Under the pieces are notes generated by a model. That model did no database searches. It was given only the letters and a program-made list of their open reading frames with translations, and was not told where the DNA came from. A DNA stretch of 64,000 nucleotides from Rothia mucilaginosa ATCC 25296 (GTDB taxonomy: Bacteria; Actinomycetota; Actinomycetes; Actinomycetales; Micrococcaceae), in the NCBI RefSeq assembly GCF_000175615.1, contig NZ_ACVO01000004.1, positions 62,001-126,000 of the forward strand, in the 5' to 3' direction. A program made the position numbers and the translations under genes. Below, in pieces: positions 52,067-61,286 of the stretch (the first letter of the stretch is position 1; each line of letters begins with the position of its first letter).

Positions 52067-53203
52067 TTAGAGGCTCTTGACGAGTTCCTCGGTAGCCTCA
52101 GCGATAGCCTTCTCCTCGTTGGTGGGGATGACCAGCACCTTGATAGCGGAATCCTCGGTGGAAATCACGCGCGGCTCGGGGGAACGCTTAGCGTTCTCTT
52201 CCTCGTTGTACTTGATACCGAGAGCGCCGAGGCGGTCCAGGACCAGCTTGCGGAAGTCGCCGGAGTTCTCACCGATACCAGCGGTGAAGATCAGTGCCTG
52301 CGCGCCGCCAACAACCAGGTTGTAGCCGCCAATGTACTTCATCAGGCGGTAGGAGGTCATGTCCAGTGCGAGCTGTGCACGCTCGTCGCCGGACTGTGCG
52401 GCCTCAACGACCTTACGCATGTCGTTGGAGCCAGCCAGTGCGAGCAGACCGGACTCCTTGTTCAGGATGGTGTCCAGGCGTGCACCGTCAATGCCCTCAC
52501 GAATCAGGATGGTGGTCAGTGCCGAGGGGTCGATGTCGCCGGAGCGGGTACCCATGATCAGGCCAGCCAGCGGGGTGTAGCCCATGGAGGTGTCGACGGA
52601 CTTGCCGCCCTTCACAGCGGTTACGGACGCGCCGTTACCGAGGTGAGCAACGATGCCGTTGAACTCGTCGCGTGCAATGCCGAGCATGTCAGCTGCAACG
52701 TGGGAGACGTACTCGTGGCTGGTGCCGTGGAAGCCGTAGCGGCGGATGCTGTACTTGTCAGCCAGGTCGTAGGGGATCGCGTAGCGCCATGCTTCTTCAG
52801 GCATGGTGGAGTGGAACGCGGTGTCGAAGATAGCGACCTGCGGCAGGGAGGGCCACTTGTGCATTGCTGCGCGCATGCCCTGAGCGTGTGCGGGGTTGTG
52901 CAGCGGTGCCAGCGGGGAGAGGTCGTCGATCTGCTGGACAACTTCCTCGGTGAGCAGGGCGGGGTGGGTGAACTTCTCTGCACCCTGCACCACGCGGTGG
53001 CCGACTGCCTGCAGCTCACGGCCTGCCAGGACGGGCTCAAGCTTCTCGGACATGATGTCGAATGCGACTTCGTGGTTGGGCACGTCGGTGCCGATGTTTT
53101 CGACGAGGCCGGAGGTCAGCATCTGCTCTGCCTCGGGCAGGGAGGTGTCACGCACCTGGTACTTCAGGGAGGAAGAACCAGCGTTCACAACGAGAATAAG
53201 CAT
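52067..53203 (-). CDS. ackA: Acetate kinase
   Basis: AckA interconverts acetyl phosphate and acetate with ADP/ATP. The 378-aa product has MLILVVNAGSSSLKYQV, VGHRVVQGAEKFTHP, IFDTAFHSTMPEEAWRYAIPY, RRYGFHGTSHEYVS, VAHLGNGASVTAVKGGKSVDTSMGYTPLAGLIMGTRSGDID and FTAGIGENS. The ATG at 53203 (MLILVV) follows AAAGAGA; the open frame extends 15 codons further without support. pta, usually adjacent, is absent; the next upstream gene is an unrelated ABC exporter. Confidence 0.96.
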   Translation of the reverse strand: MLILVVNAGSSSLKYQVRDTSLPEAEQMLTSGLVENIGTDVPNHEVAFDIMSEKLEPVLAGRELQAVGHRVVQGAEKFTHPALLTEEVVQQIDDLSPLAPLHNPAHAQGMRAAMHKWPSLPQVAIFDTAFHSTMPEEAWRYAIPYDLADKYSIRRYGFHGTSHEYVSHVAADMLGIARDEFNGIVAHLGNGASVTAVKGGKSVDTSMGYTPLAGLIMGTRSGDIDPSALTTILIREGIDGARLDTILNKESGLLALAGSNDMRKVVEAAQSGDERAQLALDMTSYRLMKYIGGYNLVVGGAQALIFTAGIGENSGDFRKLVLDRLGALGIKYNEEENAKRSPEPRVISTEDSAIKVLVIPTNEEKAIAEATEELVKSL

Positions 53204-53475
53204 GAAAGTATCTCTTTCGTAGTTTTCTTTTCTGCTCCATTCTCGCACTTTTCGAGCCTGCGTGCGAGACGGCCCCGACTGTGTTTTTAACGGGGGTTTT
53301 TATCGCGGGCGGTATCAGGGCATTATCGGGGGCAGGAGGGGCGGGTGTGCACAGTGTGGCGCCGTACTCGTTCAGAAGTGCCACCGACGAATCGGTCCAG
53401 GCTATAGGTTTGACCCTATAGATTCGCATTTCGTCCTCGATAGTTCTTGGAGAAAAACGTAGTACTTGGGTCAGC

Positions 53476-56406
53476 TCACGCATCTAAATTCACCACTTCT
53501 TTGAAACGATCAAGGTTAGAGCGCGAGTGAAGGACAATCACAACCTGCTTGTCACTACCCTCGATAGCGCACGCCATCGATTCGAGCTCAGTGCGCTCCT
53601 CTGACGGAGTGAGACCCTTCAAGGTCTCATCAAGCAACACAAGCCGGGCAGCGCCTTCACGTAACACGGAACGCGCAAGCATGAGCCCGCTCGAATTCGA
53701 TGCTTCAGATGCGAACGGATCGATATCTGGTACGATTACCACTTCGCCTTGGGGATACCGGCGGTATAGAGCATCAAGCATGACGGACTTCCCCGCGCCA
53801 GTTGGTCCAATCAAGGCAACCATAGAACACCCAGAGTCAAGAACGCTCTCAAGCAGAGCCAGGTCAGCAGACCGCACGGGCGGATAAGAACGGTCGGCCC
53901 GGTACTCTTCAAGCATCCGAACACGCTCCGCAGTCAAGCTGACTACACCAACCTGTTGCAGCGTCTCCACCGTAGATTGGGTACCAGATGACAGAGTCAC
54001 TGCAAAATATATTACGACCGCGGGAGCAACCACTGAGTTCGATCCTTCGACCATCAGTGCCAATACCACTGCAGAAACATTCAGTGACAACACAAGCAAC
54101 TGAATCAGTCCCGTACGCAGTGCGTAGGCGTTCGCCAACTGAATCGAACTGCTGACGTATGCAGCCTCCGAATGAGCGTAGGCTTCTTCTCCAGCCCGAC
54201 GCAGCCCTGCACTGACGGGCGCAGCGTGTAAGCCAGCCTGGGCCCCAGCCACCCCGATGAAGTCACCTCGGCGATTGGCAGCCGTCGTCGAGGCAGGGAG
54301 AATCCACTTTGAACCCTGACGCATAGCAAGCATCGCTAGGGGTGCTACCGCCAACACAGCAATTATGAACAGCGGGGCGCCAGCCACTGCGCCTCCGATG
54401 AGCATAAAGGTCTGTAAAATGACCATAAATACCGAACCCAGGGCGCTAGGCACCGACATCTGAAGGTCGGAGAAGTCTTCACCCATCCGCCCCATGACCG
54501 CACCGCTTGTTCTAGGACTAGCGAATCGATCGAGCCTCCGTATAACCCGGTCGTGCAAATCGCTCAGCCTAGCGATGGGAGCCCAGTAGAGCGGGCCAAA
54601 GAACATGACGGACCCAACAATTGCTGCCAGTGCACAAGCAGCTGACACTCCAGCAACCTGAGCAGACAGCCCATCACTGTGAGCAATCGTCAATGCAAAA
54701 GCAACTTCGGATCCGCTCAAGAGTAGGGCGCCACACGTAATCCACACCAAATGCGGTCCAAACAACAACAGGGCCGATCGTCGGAATGTGGCACGCTTCG
54801 GCTCAGGGTCAGGAAGGTCCTGTCCCTCGCTCACCTCCATCGAACCAGCATCTGCCTCCTTAACTGCCCCGGGGCTATGAGCCTGCAACTCAAGAGGGTC
54901 TACCCTCGCATCATTGCCGGGGGTGAAGGCACTCGGTACGTACTCCTCCGAGCTTGCCAGAAGTGTGCACGTTGGCACGCACTCTAAGATCCTCTCGGCA
55001 ACCACTTCTCGTGTTACAGGATCAAGCGCTGCGAACGTATCGTCCAAAATTAGCCAGTCCGGTTTGTCTGCCAAAACGATAGCGACAGCAGCACGGTGTC
55101 TCTCTCCTGACGACAAGGTTGTTGCGTCTTGCCAGAACCGCCCGATCACATCCTCAGTGAGCCCCATATCTAAAGCGAGGCTAGTGAACCGGGATACCTG
55201 ATGTGGCGAAGCAGAAGCTCGCCACGCTGACAACACCGAATGGGACACTTCCGGGTTGCGTGGTACGAAAGCAGAATCGGGGGTGGTCACGGATGTGCGC
55301 AATGCTTCAGCGCGCTCAGACGTAGCTGCAAGCACCTCTCTAGAATTTGAAGGCTGCCCCACCCAGTCCTGCTGTTTAACCGTGCAATTTGGAGACGACT
55401 CGAGCTTGTCGAGCTCACGCATCATTGGCACAGCGAGCCGAATAACCCGATAGTTTACGATGTTGTTCTGCACCGCTGCGTACAGGTAGCGGGCTGCCAA
55501 AATAATTCCAACGCCGAAATGAGCGGATGGCCAGAGCCACGCGCCGAGAACCGCAACCACAGCGAGCACCGCAGTTAGTGCTCCCCGTTCAAGGAATCCA
55601 TTCAGGACCTGCAACGGGACCCGTCTGCGTAGAAGCTGCTCTTCGGTGTTTCGGATGCTAGCGACCTTGTCCAGGGCGGTACCCCAGCTGGGGATGCTTC
55701 GCCCTCGAGGCAGCGCGTTTGCTACACGCTGAATCCACTGCCTACGCTCTCCCTCTAGAGCGACGTACTGTTCCCATAGTCGGCCCACCAAGTTGATGAG
55801 ACGGACGCTGACGAATACCAATCCAGTGATGAGCAACGCAGCGATTGCGCCGCTTGCACCATATAGCGCGAGCGAAGCCGCGAGAAAGGCAATAATCTGA
55901 ACGGTTGAAACGGCGAAATCAACAACGAAGGCAAACTGGCTGATCTGTCCTGGGTATGTGAGAACATGTCCGTGAGCTTCCGGCGGATGGGATGACCTAC
56001 TAAAGATGTCCCGGAAACGGCGGTATGTGAGCTGTCGAACCGCGATCGTGAGAATAAGCTCCTGGCGTTCCTTCACCCAGTACCCTAGGCTTTCAGCCAG
56101 GAAAGCGAAGATGAGTAACCAAATAGCACTGCCTGGGGTCCTCTCACCTGACGTTACCTGGCCGATACCTGCCGTAATCATCAGAGCCCCTGCAACATTC
56201 AGTAGGCCAGCGGTGAAGACGGTGAAACTCGTGCTCGTTGGCGCGAATATCAAAGCAAGCCAGCGGATCCGTCTCGGCAGGTTCCGCGCTATCCTTTGAT
56301 AGCGTACATACAAGTGCTCGATGGGCATGTCTCTCAGATGCAGGCTAGGAGCGCTCTGTGCTTCGCCCCGTCGCTTGTGATTAATCACCATTATGTTTCC
56401 AGTCAT
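53476..56406 (-). CDS. Fused ABC exporter with two complementary degenerate ATPase domains
   Basis: This 976-aa single chain has the order TMD1 (about 50-330), NBD1 (about 345-500), TMD2 (about 545-815) and NBD2 (about 850-976). NBD1 lacks a Walker A but keeps signature LSSGE (431-435), a Walker B with Asp in place of the catalytic Glu (LILDDTFAALD, 452-462), and no H-loop His. NBD2 has Walker A GPTGAGKS (867-874), Walker B LVLLDE (922-927) and a switch His (960), but only about 50 residues between them and no LSGGQ. Together they can form one composite ATP site. The topology is that of peptide/lipid exporters; substrate unknown. The start ATG 56406 lacks a clear ribosome site; ATG 56391 is an alternative. 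Base composition is less G+C-rich than its neighbours. Confidence 0.82.
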   Translation of the reverse strand: MTGNIMVINHKRRGEAQSAPSLHLRDMPIEHLYVRYQRIARNLPRRIRWLALIFAPTSTSFTVFTAGLLNVAGALMITAGIGQVTSGERTPGSAIWLLIFAFLAESLGYWVKERQELILTIAVRQLTYRRFRDIFSRSSHPPEAHGHVLTYPGQISQFAFVVDFAVSTVQIIAFLAASLALYGASGAIAALLITGLVFVSVRLINLVGRLWEQYVALEGERRQWIQRVANALPRGRSIPSWGTALDKVASIRNTEEQLLRRRVPLQVLNGFLERGALTAVLAVVAVLGAWLWPSAHFGVGIILAARYLYAAVQNNIVNYRVIRLAVPMMRELDKLESSPNCTVKQQDWVGQPSNSREVLAATSERAEALRTSVTTPDSAFVPRNPEVSHSVLSAWRASASPHQVSRFTSLALDMGLTEDVIGRFWQDATTLSSGERHRAAVAIVLADKPDWLILDDTFAALDPVTREVVAERILECVPTCTLLASSEEYVPSAFTPGNDARVDPLELQAHSPGAVKEADAGSMEVSEGQDLPDPEPKRATFRRSALLLFGPHLVWITCGALLLSGSEVAFALTIAHSDGLSAQVAGVSAACALAAIVGSVMFFGPLYWAPIARLSDLHDRVIRRLDRFASPRTSGAVMGRMGEDFSDLQMSVPSALGSVFMVILQTFMLIGGAVAGAPLFIIAVLAVAPLAMLAMRQGSKWILPASTTAANRRGDFIGVAGAQAGLHAAPVSAGLRRAGEEAYAHSEAAYVSSSIQLANAYALRTGLIQLLVLSLNVSAVVLALMVEGSNSVVAPAVVIYFAVTLSSGTQSTVETLQQVGVVSLTAERVRMLEEYRADRSYPPVRSADLALLESVLDSGCSMVALIGPTGAGKSVMLDALYRRYPQGEVVIVPDIDPFASEASNSSGLMLARSVLREGAARLVLLDETLKGLTPSEERTELESMACAIEGSDKQVVIVLHSRSNLDRFKEVVNLDA

Positions 56407-56419
56407 TCGGTATTCGAGT

Positions 56420-56533
56420 TCAGGTGTACGGCCTCGTTAAACCGCAAAATAGATAGCCAGAATACTTTCTGGTGTTCTGAGTGGTGGAAGCACCCGGAAG
56501 CATTATGTCGCCTGACCCTAATGTAGCAGACAT
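56420..56533 (-). CDS. Possible 37-aa peptide before the ABC exporter
   Basis: An ATG-to-TGA frame ends 13 nt before the exporter ATG and encodes 37 residues (MSATLGSGDIMLPG..., ending CGLTRPYT) with one Cys. Position fits a small exported peptide, but there is no Shine-Dalgarno and no known precursor motif, so chance is quite possible. Confidence 0.2.
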   Translation of the reverse strand: MSATLGSGDIMLPGASTTQNTRKYSGYLFCGLTRPYT

Positions 56534-56720
56534 GGGATGAATCACACGGCGGCTACAGGAGCCTTACACAATGGTGGCGTGAGCAGATGGATTACCACAT
56601 ACCGATACTTATGTCTGCAACCGGCCCGTTCCGCTACTGCAAAGATGGATTCCACGATTCTGCCAGTTATAGGCGGGATACATTCCGGTGCGGCCCCTCC
56701 CCTGTTTCTACGTTTGCGGG

Positions 56721-58001
56721 CTATTCTTCGTCGTCATCAACGGCGGGCAAGCCCAGCAGGACGGTTCCCGCCTCGGTGAGGGACCAGCGCATCGTGCGGC
56801 CAGCCTTCATACCCTCAACAAAACCAAGCCCCTGCAACAGTTTGAGCCTATCGCGCAGAGTCGGCGCCGTAACCCCCAGCACCTCCTGCAACTCGCTCGA
56901 AGTGGGCGCAACCGGCGCACGGAAAATCTGCACCTGCCCCAGCAGGTACAGTAGCCGCAGAACATCATCGAGCTTCTTAGAAGTCAGCCCGGGAGTGCCA
57001 CCCGTCCAGGTGCGGCTGCCCTCCAGCTCAGCGATACGCTTGCCAAGACCACGCCACGCACGGTCGCGTGACTCCAGTTCGTCTACCAGGTGCTCCTGAG
57101 CCTGCTCGATCAGCCCCAGAAAAACATGCAGAAAACCGGTCACCTCACCGTAGTTGAGGGGTTCTTCCGCCGTGCTAAACGCCTTGTAGTAGCGGCTCTT
57201 CTGAATGTTGAGCGTGCTCGGCAGGGTGAGGGTCGTCAGCCGGGTGAGTGTCTGCCCCAGGTGGGCTACCAGCAGGTACCTGCCCAGGCGGCCGTTGCCG
57301 TCGTAGAAAGGATGCGTGTATTCCACCATGAAATGCGCGGCGATTGCGGAGAATAGCGCCGGCACGTTCGGGTTGAGGGCATGGTTGAGTGCCGCCTGCA
57401 CGTTGGCGATGATGGTTGCTTCACTGTCAGGGGCGCGGTGAATTTCGCGTGTGTTGTCGTGAATAACCACGGGTTTGGTGCGGAATAGAGCCCCGTCTGG
57501 GCGGTCTTCTTCCGCGAGGTGCCCCTCGAGTAGCGTGTTGTAGAGGCTGCGCACCTGCTCGACTGTGGCGGGTGGGCGGCCTGCCCCCAGGTCTTTGAGG
57601 AGGTTCACGAATTCGACGGCGCGCTTAGCGCGGGGGTCCTCGCTGTCGCCGGAGGTGAGCGCCTCAGAGATGAGCTGCCGTGTGGTGTGCACACCTTCGA
57701 TACGGTCGGACGCCACGATGCTGCGTACTGCCAGGTCGAGTAGGTAGCTTTGCATGGCGATGCTGGGCAGTTGGGAGCTCAGCTGTTCAATGTGCCGTTC
57801 ACGGCGCATGATGCGTTCGAAGGATGCGAGCGCGATGCGGTCTGCCAGGTAGAACAGGGGGTGCTCCCCCACCGTGAATTCGTTGAGGAGGTAGGTGGAG
57901 TGGCCGTTGCGGCGTGCCTGCAGTTCGGTTTGTGCGGCGGCTTTGCCGCGTTCGTGGAAGATGCTTTTGAGGGTGCGGTACCTTGTGCCGGTGGTATTCA
58001 C
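56721..58001 (-). CDS. Class II Fic-domain AMP-transferase-like protein with winged helix
   Basis: This 426-aa protein carries the complete Fic motif HPFYDGNGRLGR (230-241), so nucleotidyl (usually AMP) transfer is expected. An N-terminal inhibitory-helix motif SDRIEG (98-103; S/T-x3-E-G/N) places it in class II, where the same chain holds activity in check. A Fic_N region precedes it. The C-terminal 100 residues form a winged helix (SSELQEVLGVTAPTLRDRLKLLQGLGFVE) that may bind DNA. GTG start at 58001 with AAGGAGG 7 nt before it. Two 29-31 bp direct repeats upstream are candidate autoregulatory sites. The target protein is unknown. Confidence 0.92.
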   Translation of the reverse strand: MNTTGTRYRTLKSIFHERGKAAAQTELQARRNGHSTYLLNEFTVGEHPLFYLADRIALASFERIMRRERHIEQLSSQLPSIAMQSYLLDLAVRSIVASDRIEGVHTTRQLISEALTSGDSEDPRAKRAVEFVNLLKDLGAGRPPATVEQVRSLYNTLLEGHLAEEDRPDGALFRTKPVVIHDNTREIHRAPDSEATIIANVQAALNHALNPNVPALFSAIAAHFMVEYTHPFYDGNGRLGRYLLVAHLGQTLTRLTTLTLPSTLNIQKSRYYKAFSTAEEPLNYGEVTGFLHVFLGLIEQAQEHLVDELESRDRAWRGLGKRIAELEGSRTWTGGTPGLTSKKLDDVLRLLYLLGQVQIFRAPVAPTSSELQEVLGVTAPTLRDRLKLLQGLGFVEGMKAGRTMRWSLTEAGTVLLGLPAVDDDEE

Positions 58002-58020
58002 GTGTGCCCTCCTTGATGGT

Positions 58021-58099
58021 GTAAAAAATCGCGGTTTTTTTCATTATCCTCCCAATTTTCAGGAAATAGTGAAAAAATCCGCGATTTCTTTCATAATCC
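58021..58099 (-). promoter_or_regulatory. Two operator-like direct repeats upstream of fic
   Basis: Near-identical repeats at 58021-58049 and 58069-58099 (pattern GTGAAAAAATC-CGCG-ATTTC then TTTCATAATCC), 48 bp apart, each with a pseudo-palindromic AAATCCGCGATTT core. They cover the expected promoter of the Fic gene. Confidence 0.6.
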
Positions 58100-58187
58100 A
58101 GGTCACAAATAGGTAGTTAGGGTGCCGGCAGGCTCCCGACTCAGACCCCTGCAGGGGCGCATCCTAGTGGGAAGCCGCACCCACCGC

Positions 58188-58931
58188 TTATTTGTTCTGT
58201 TCCTTCATTCGTTCCTTCACAAAGCTGTTGAAGCCCTGCGGCTCAAGGATATGAGACGCCTTCCACTTGTCGGGCCGCTCCGCGGTACGGTGCAAACGCA
58301 CATAGTAGGCGGGGCTGATGCTTCCTTCGACCTTCACGCAAACCGTGAGCCAGTAGGGGTTGTCACCGCCAGGAACTTTCAGGGTCGGATCATCAACCAG
58401 TTCAGCACTAGTGACGGTTCCCTTGAAAACATCAATACGAGAGTTAGGCCCGTAGTGGTTTTGCAGTTTGGGGTCAATCATGGGGTAGAGCTCTTCAGAC
58501 CATTCCTTGTACGGCTTGCCGCTGGTGTATGCGGCGACAATTGCTTTCGCGGCTTCAAGAGCCCGACCACGGTCTTCGTCAGTGATGCTATTGAGGGTGG
58601 GAACGCTGGAGGGTTGCTGGGGTCCACCACCGGTTCCCGCCAGGGGTGAGGGGTCAAGGCTCACGGTCGGGGTCGCTGCCGCAGTGGTGGATGCCGCGAT
58701 GGTGCTTGCCTCTGCACTCGGGGAGGCGGTCACCTCGGTGACGGTGGGGGTGCGACCTGCGGTGGTGGTTGCGGGTGCGGGAGTAGTAGAGGTGGGGGTG
58801 GGGGTGCTGGTGGCGGTAGAGGTTCTGCCGGTGATGAGGGTTCCGCCCGGTGCGGAGCTATCGGTGCTAGCGGAGCAGCCGGTGGCGAGCAGGGCAAGTA
58901 CAGCAGCGGCTGCGGTGATTTTGCGGGTCAT
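58188..58931 (-). CDS. Lipoprotein with Thr/Ser/Pro-rich linker
   Basis: This 247-aa protein has a signal peptide MTRKITAAAAVLALLATGC with lipobox LATGC (Cys 19). About 90 residues of Thr/Ser/Ala/Pro linker follow, then a compact alpha/beta domain (LEAAKAIVAAYTSGKPYKEW..., YWLTVCVKVEGSISPAYYVRLHRT). The domain loosely resembles extracytoplasmic domains with the NTF2-like or TcpC-type fold, but I cannot assign a family. It faces the membrane protein at 59355 divergently, and both have a similar accessory-domain design. Confidence 0.72.
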   Translation of the reverse strand: MTRKITAAAAVLALLATGCSASTDSSAPGGTLITGRTSTATSTPTPTSTTPAPATTTAGRTPTVTEVTASPSAEASTIAASTTAAATPTVSLDPSPLAGTGGGPQQPSSVPTLNSITDEDRGRALEAAKAIVAAYTSGKPYKEWSEELYPMIDPKLQNHYGPNSRIDVFKGTVTSAELVDDPTLKVPGGDNPYWLTVCVKVEGSISPAYYVRLHRTAERPDKWKASHILEPQGFNSFVKERMKEQNK

Positions 58932-59354
58932 GGAGAGGGGCTTTCTCTGATGAACGGTTCTATGTATCGGTGTGATGTGTCTAGGCGGGGCAGTGTAGCG
59001 TTGCGGCCGCCTGCGGTTGGTGTCTGCGTCGGGCGTTGACGCATAGTGGGTGCGTGGTTCGACATCGGATTATCGGTAGAAATTCGGTGTTTTTCGTGCA
59101 GTCCAGCTCATATCATGGTAGCTCAGTGCGAGCGCCTGCAGGATATCTGTAGGCATGATAGGGTATCTTTTGACACCGATAAATACGTGCCGCCGTGTTT
59201 TTGCGTCTTGCAGTCCTCGATGTTGTGTTCTGGCTCAGACGCTTTGCCTGCGGCACCGCATAGTTTCTCATCACTCATTCAATCTCTGCCCTCCTGCTGG
59301 GGGTGGGTTTGTCGCGCCCCGAAATTGTGGGGTCTACGTATTTTGGAGATTGTT
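58932..59354. other. Divergent promoter region, 58188 lipoprotein / 59355 membrane protein
   Basis: About 420 bp without a supported gene. The open frame extending from 59046 into the 59355 gene is not conserved in character before the MENKGG start. No clear repeats seen. Confidence 0.4.
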
Positions 59355-60041
59355 ATGGAGAACAAGGGCGGAGTAACTATCCCCCGCTGGGCTTTCGGAC
59401 TGGCAGCAGCTGTCGTCGCCCTCCTCGTTGTACTGGTCATCGTGCTGATTCCGCGCGGCGGCGATAATTCCAACACCTCCGCTTCGGGCGGCTCGAACGG
59501 TGCAGCTCAGTCGAAGGCCACCTCAACGGTAGCGGCAGGAACCTGCGGCGCTGGCGCCTCAGACGACCAGGCGGTACTGGACGCAGCCCCCAAGGACACC
59601 ACCTGGGTAACCACTGATGGGGGTTGGATGGGTCCGGTATCGAAGACCGCAGGCCCGGTAGCAAACTCGCCGATTCGTAACTGCTTCGAGCACTCGGCTG
59701 AAGGCGGATTGTACGCCGCAACCTGGGCATATATTCAGATGGTAGAGTCCCCGAAGGACTATATGCCGACTATTGTTGGCCCCGGCGCCGATACGCTCCG
59801 CGAACTCCGCAAGAAGGACACTACGACCGCTCCGGTTCTCCACATTTCCGGCTACCGTTACATCTCCTACACCCCGGAGCGCGCAACGGTGCGACTGCTA
59901 ATCAAGACCCCGTCGGCTACGTACTGGTCTGCCGATATTGTGATGGAGTGGCACGATGGTGACTGGCACTATTGGGCTCCTACTACTCCTACTGAAGCTG
60001 GCAAGGCTGACCCGGACGAGTTCATTACCTGGGGCTCCTAA
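59355..60041 (+). CDS. Membrane-anchored extracytoplasmic protein
   Basis: This 228-aa protein has a short cytosolic start MENKGGVTIPRWA, one helix (about 14-35), a Ser/Asn/Gly linker, then a domain with two cysteines (TCGAGAS, RNCFEHS) and a C-terminal beta-rich half (HISGYRYISYTPERATVRLLIK, ATYWSADIVMEWHDGDWHYWAP). The end resembles domains found in actinobacterial mobile or transfer-associated proteins, but I am not sure. ATG 59355 follows TTTGGAG. Its terminator at 60066 also serves the gene at 60121. Confidence 0.7.
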   Translation: MENKGGVTIPRWAFGLAAAVVALLVVLVIVLIPRGGDNSNTSASGGSNGAAQSKATSTVAAGTCGAGASDDQAVLDAAPKDTTWVTTDGGWMGPVSKTAGPVANSPIRNCFEHSAEGGLYAATWAYIQMVESPKDYMPTIVGPGADTLRELRKKDTTTAPVLHISGYRYISYTPERATVRLLIKTPSATYWSADIVMEWHDGDWHYWAPTTPTEAGKADPDEFITWGS

Positions 60042-60065
60042 AAACTAACAGCCTGTATGGGCAAT

Positions 60066-60114
60066 AAAACGCGGTGGGGCACGACCTTTCAGCAGGTCGC
60101 GCCCCACCGCGTTT
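60066..60114. terminator. Bidirectional terminator between 59355 and 60121 genes
   Basis: AAACGCGGTGGGGC...GCCCCACCGCGTTT with an inner CGACCT/AGGTCG stem, between convergent genes. Confidence 0.9.
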
Positions 60115-60120
60115 ATACGT

Positions 60121-61209
60121 TTAGAGCACCTCGGGGTGGACCGCCACCTCCACGGCGGCAGGCAACACGCGCGCACTAATGCGGTACGCCGACGGTGCCG
60201 GATCACCATCCACCTCAACAGGCTGCGCACCATCCGGGAACTCCAACACCACCTCAGACCCCACCAGGTGGCGAATCACCGGTAGCTCAATACGCGGCGA
60301 ACCCAAAATCGTGCGGCGCGTAACCTTCGCCATCAGCAGCCCCCACTCCACCAGGTCACGCGGCGACGCCACAATCACCTCAAGATTACCGTCATTCACA
60401 TCCGTCATATCCGCCAGGCGAATACCACCCTGCAGGCGGCCACAATTCGCGATCAGCACCGACCGCATCGGCAAAGTACGAGGCTCCCCACCGTCCACGC
60501 TAATGCGCACCGGGTGCGACCTGCCCAGCATATGCTTCATGCCGGACTGCACGTACGCCACCCACCCAAACTTTGCCTTAATGTCCTCGTTCGTGTCGTT
60601 CATGACGAGCGCGTCAAAGCCTGCACCACTCATCACAAAGAACGTGTGTTCGGTTTCTTCGCCGGGGGTGCTCGTCGTCGTCATCTCAATCGCATCAACA
60701 GCCTGACCTGCACCGTTGAGCGCAATATTCACACACGCCGCCACGTCACTGACCGGAATATACAGGTTACGCGCCAGCAAGTTACCGGTGCCCATCGGCA
60801 GAATACCCAGGCGCGGCTTGGTCCCCTCATGATGCGCCAGCGCCGCCGCCACAGCACGCACCGTACCGTCACCACCGGCAGCGATGAGCAGGTCAACGCC
60901 CTCAGCGATCAGCTCGCGGGCGGCATCGGAACCGGGCTCGTCCACGCGGGTGGTGCGCACCAGCGGCTGCGAGTGGCCGTTCGCCGCGAGGGTGCGTTCC
61001 AGAATCTCGATGGCCGCCGCAGCGCCGGGCTTGCTGGGGTTGTACACCACACCCACGCGCTGCGCCTCACCGGTGGGCAGGGTCGGCAGAACGCCGAAGG
61101 GTGCACCCAGTTCGATAGCGCGTCGGCGTGCTTCACGGCGGGCACGAGTGACGGAGGCGGTCAGCGCCGCCGCCGCGGAAACACCAAGAAGTTTACGGTA
61201 TAGAGGCAT
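60121..61209 (-). CDS. Diacylglycerol/lipid kinase family protein
   Basis: This 362-aa DAGK-catalytic (YegS/DgkB-like) enzyme phosphorylates a lipid head with ATP. Motifs are VVYNPSKPGA (about 55-64), the glycine-rich IAAGGDGTVRAVAAAL (about 109-124), GILPMGTGNLLARNL and later SGAGFDALVMNDT. The N-terminus (MPLYRKLLGVSAAAALTASVTRARREARRR) is amphipathic/basic and may touch the membrane. The substrate may be diacylglycerol, sphingoid-like or undecaprenol lipids; sequence alone does not decide. Confidence 0.87.
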   Translation of the reverse strand: MPLYRKLLGVSAAAALTASVTRARREARRRAIELGAPFGVLPTLPTGEAQRVGVVYNPSKPGAAAAIEILERTLAANGHSQPLVRTTRVDEPGSDAARELIAEGVDLLIAAGGDGTVRAVAAALAHHEGTKPRLGILPMGTGNLLARNLYIPVSDVAACVNIALNGAGQAVDAIEMTTTSTPGEETEHTFFVMSGAGFDALVMNDTNEDIKAKFGWVAYVQSGMKHMLGRSHPVRISVDGGEPRTLPMRSVLIANCGRLQGGIRLADMTDVNDGNLEVIVASPRDLVEWGLLMAKVTRRTILGSPRIELPVIRHLVGSEVVLEFPDGAQPVEVDGDPAPSAYRISARVLPAAVEVAVHPEVL

Positions 61210-61234
61210 AGTTCTTAGACTACCGGGATACGCG

Positions 61235-61271
61235 AAAACCCGCCCACCGTTTACGCGGTGAGCGGGTTTTT
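61235..61271. terminator. serS terminator
   Basis: AAAACCCGCccACCG / CGGTgaGCGGGTTTTT with short internal mismatch, between serS and the lipid kinase start. Confidence 0.7.
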
Positions 61272-61286
61272 CAGCTGGTTGTGAGA

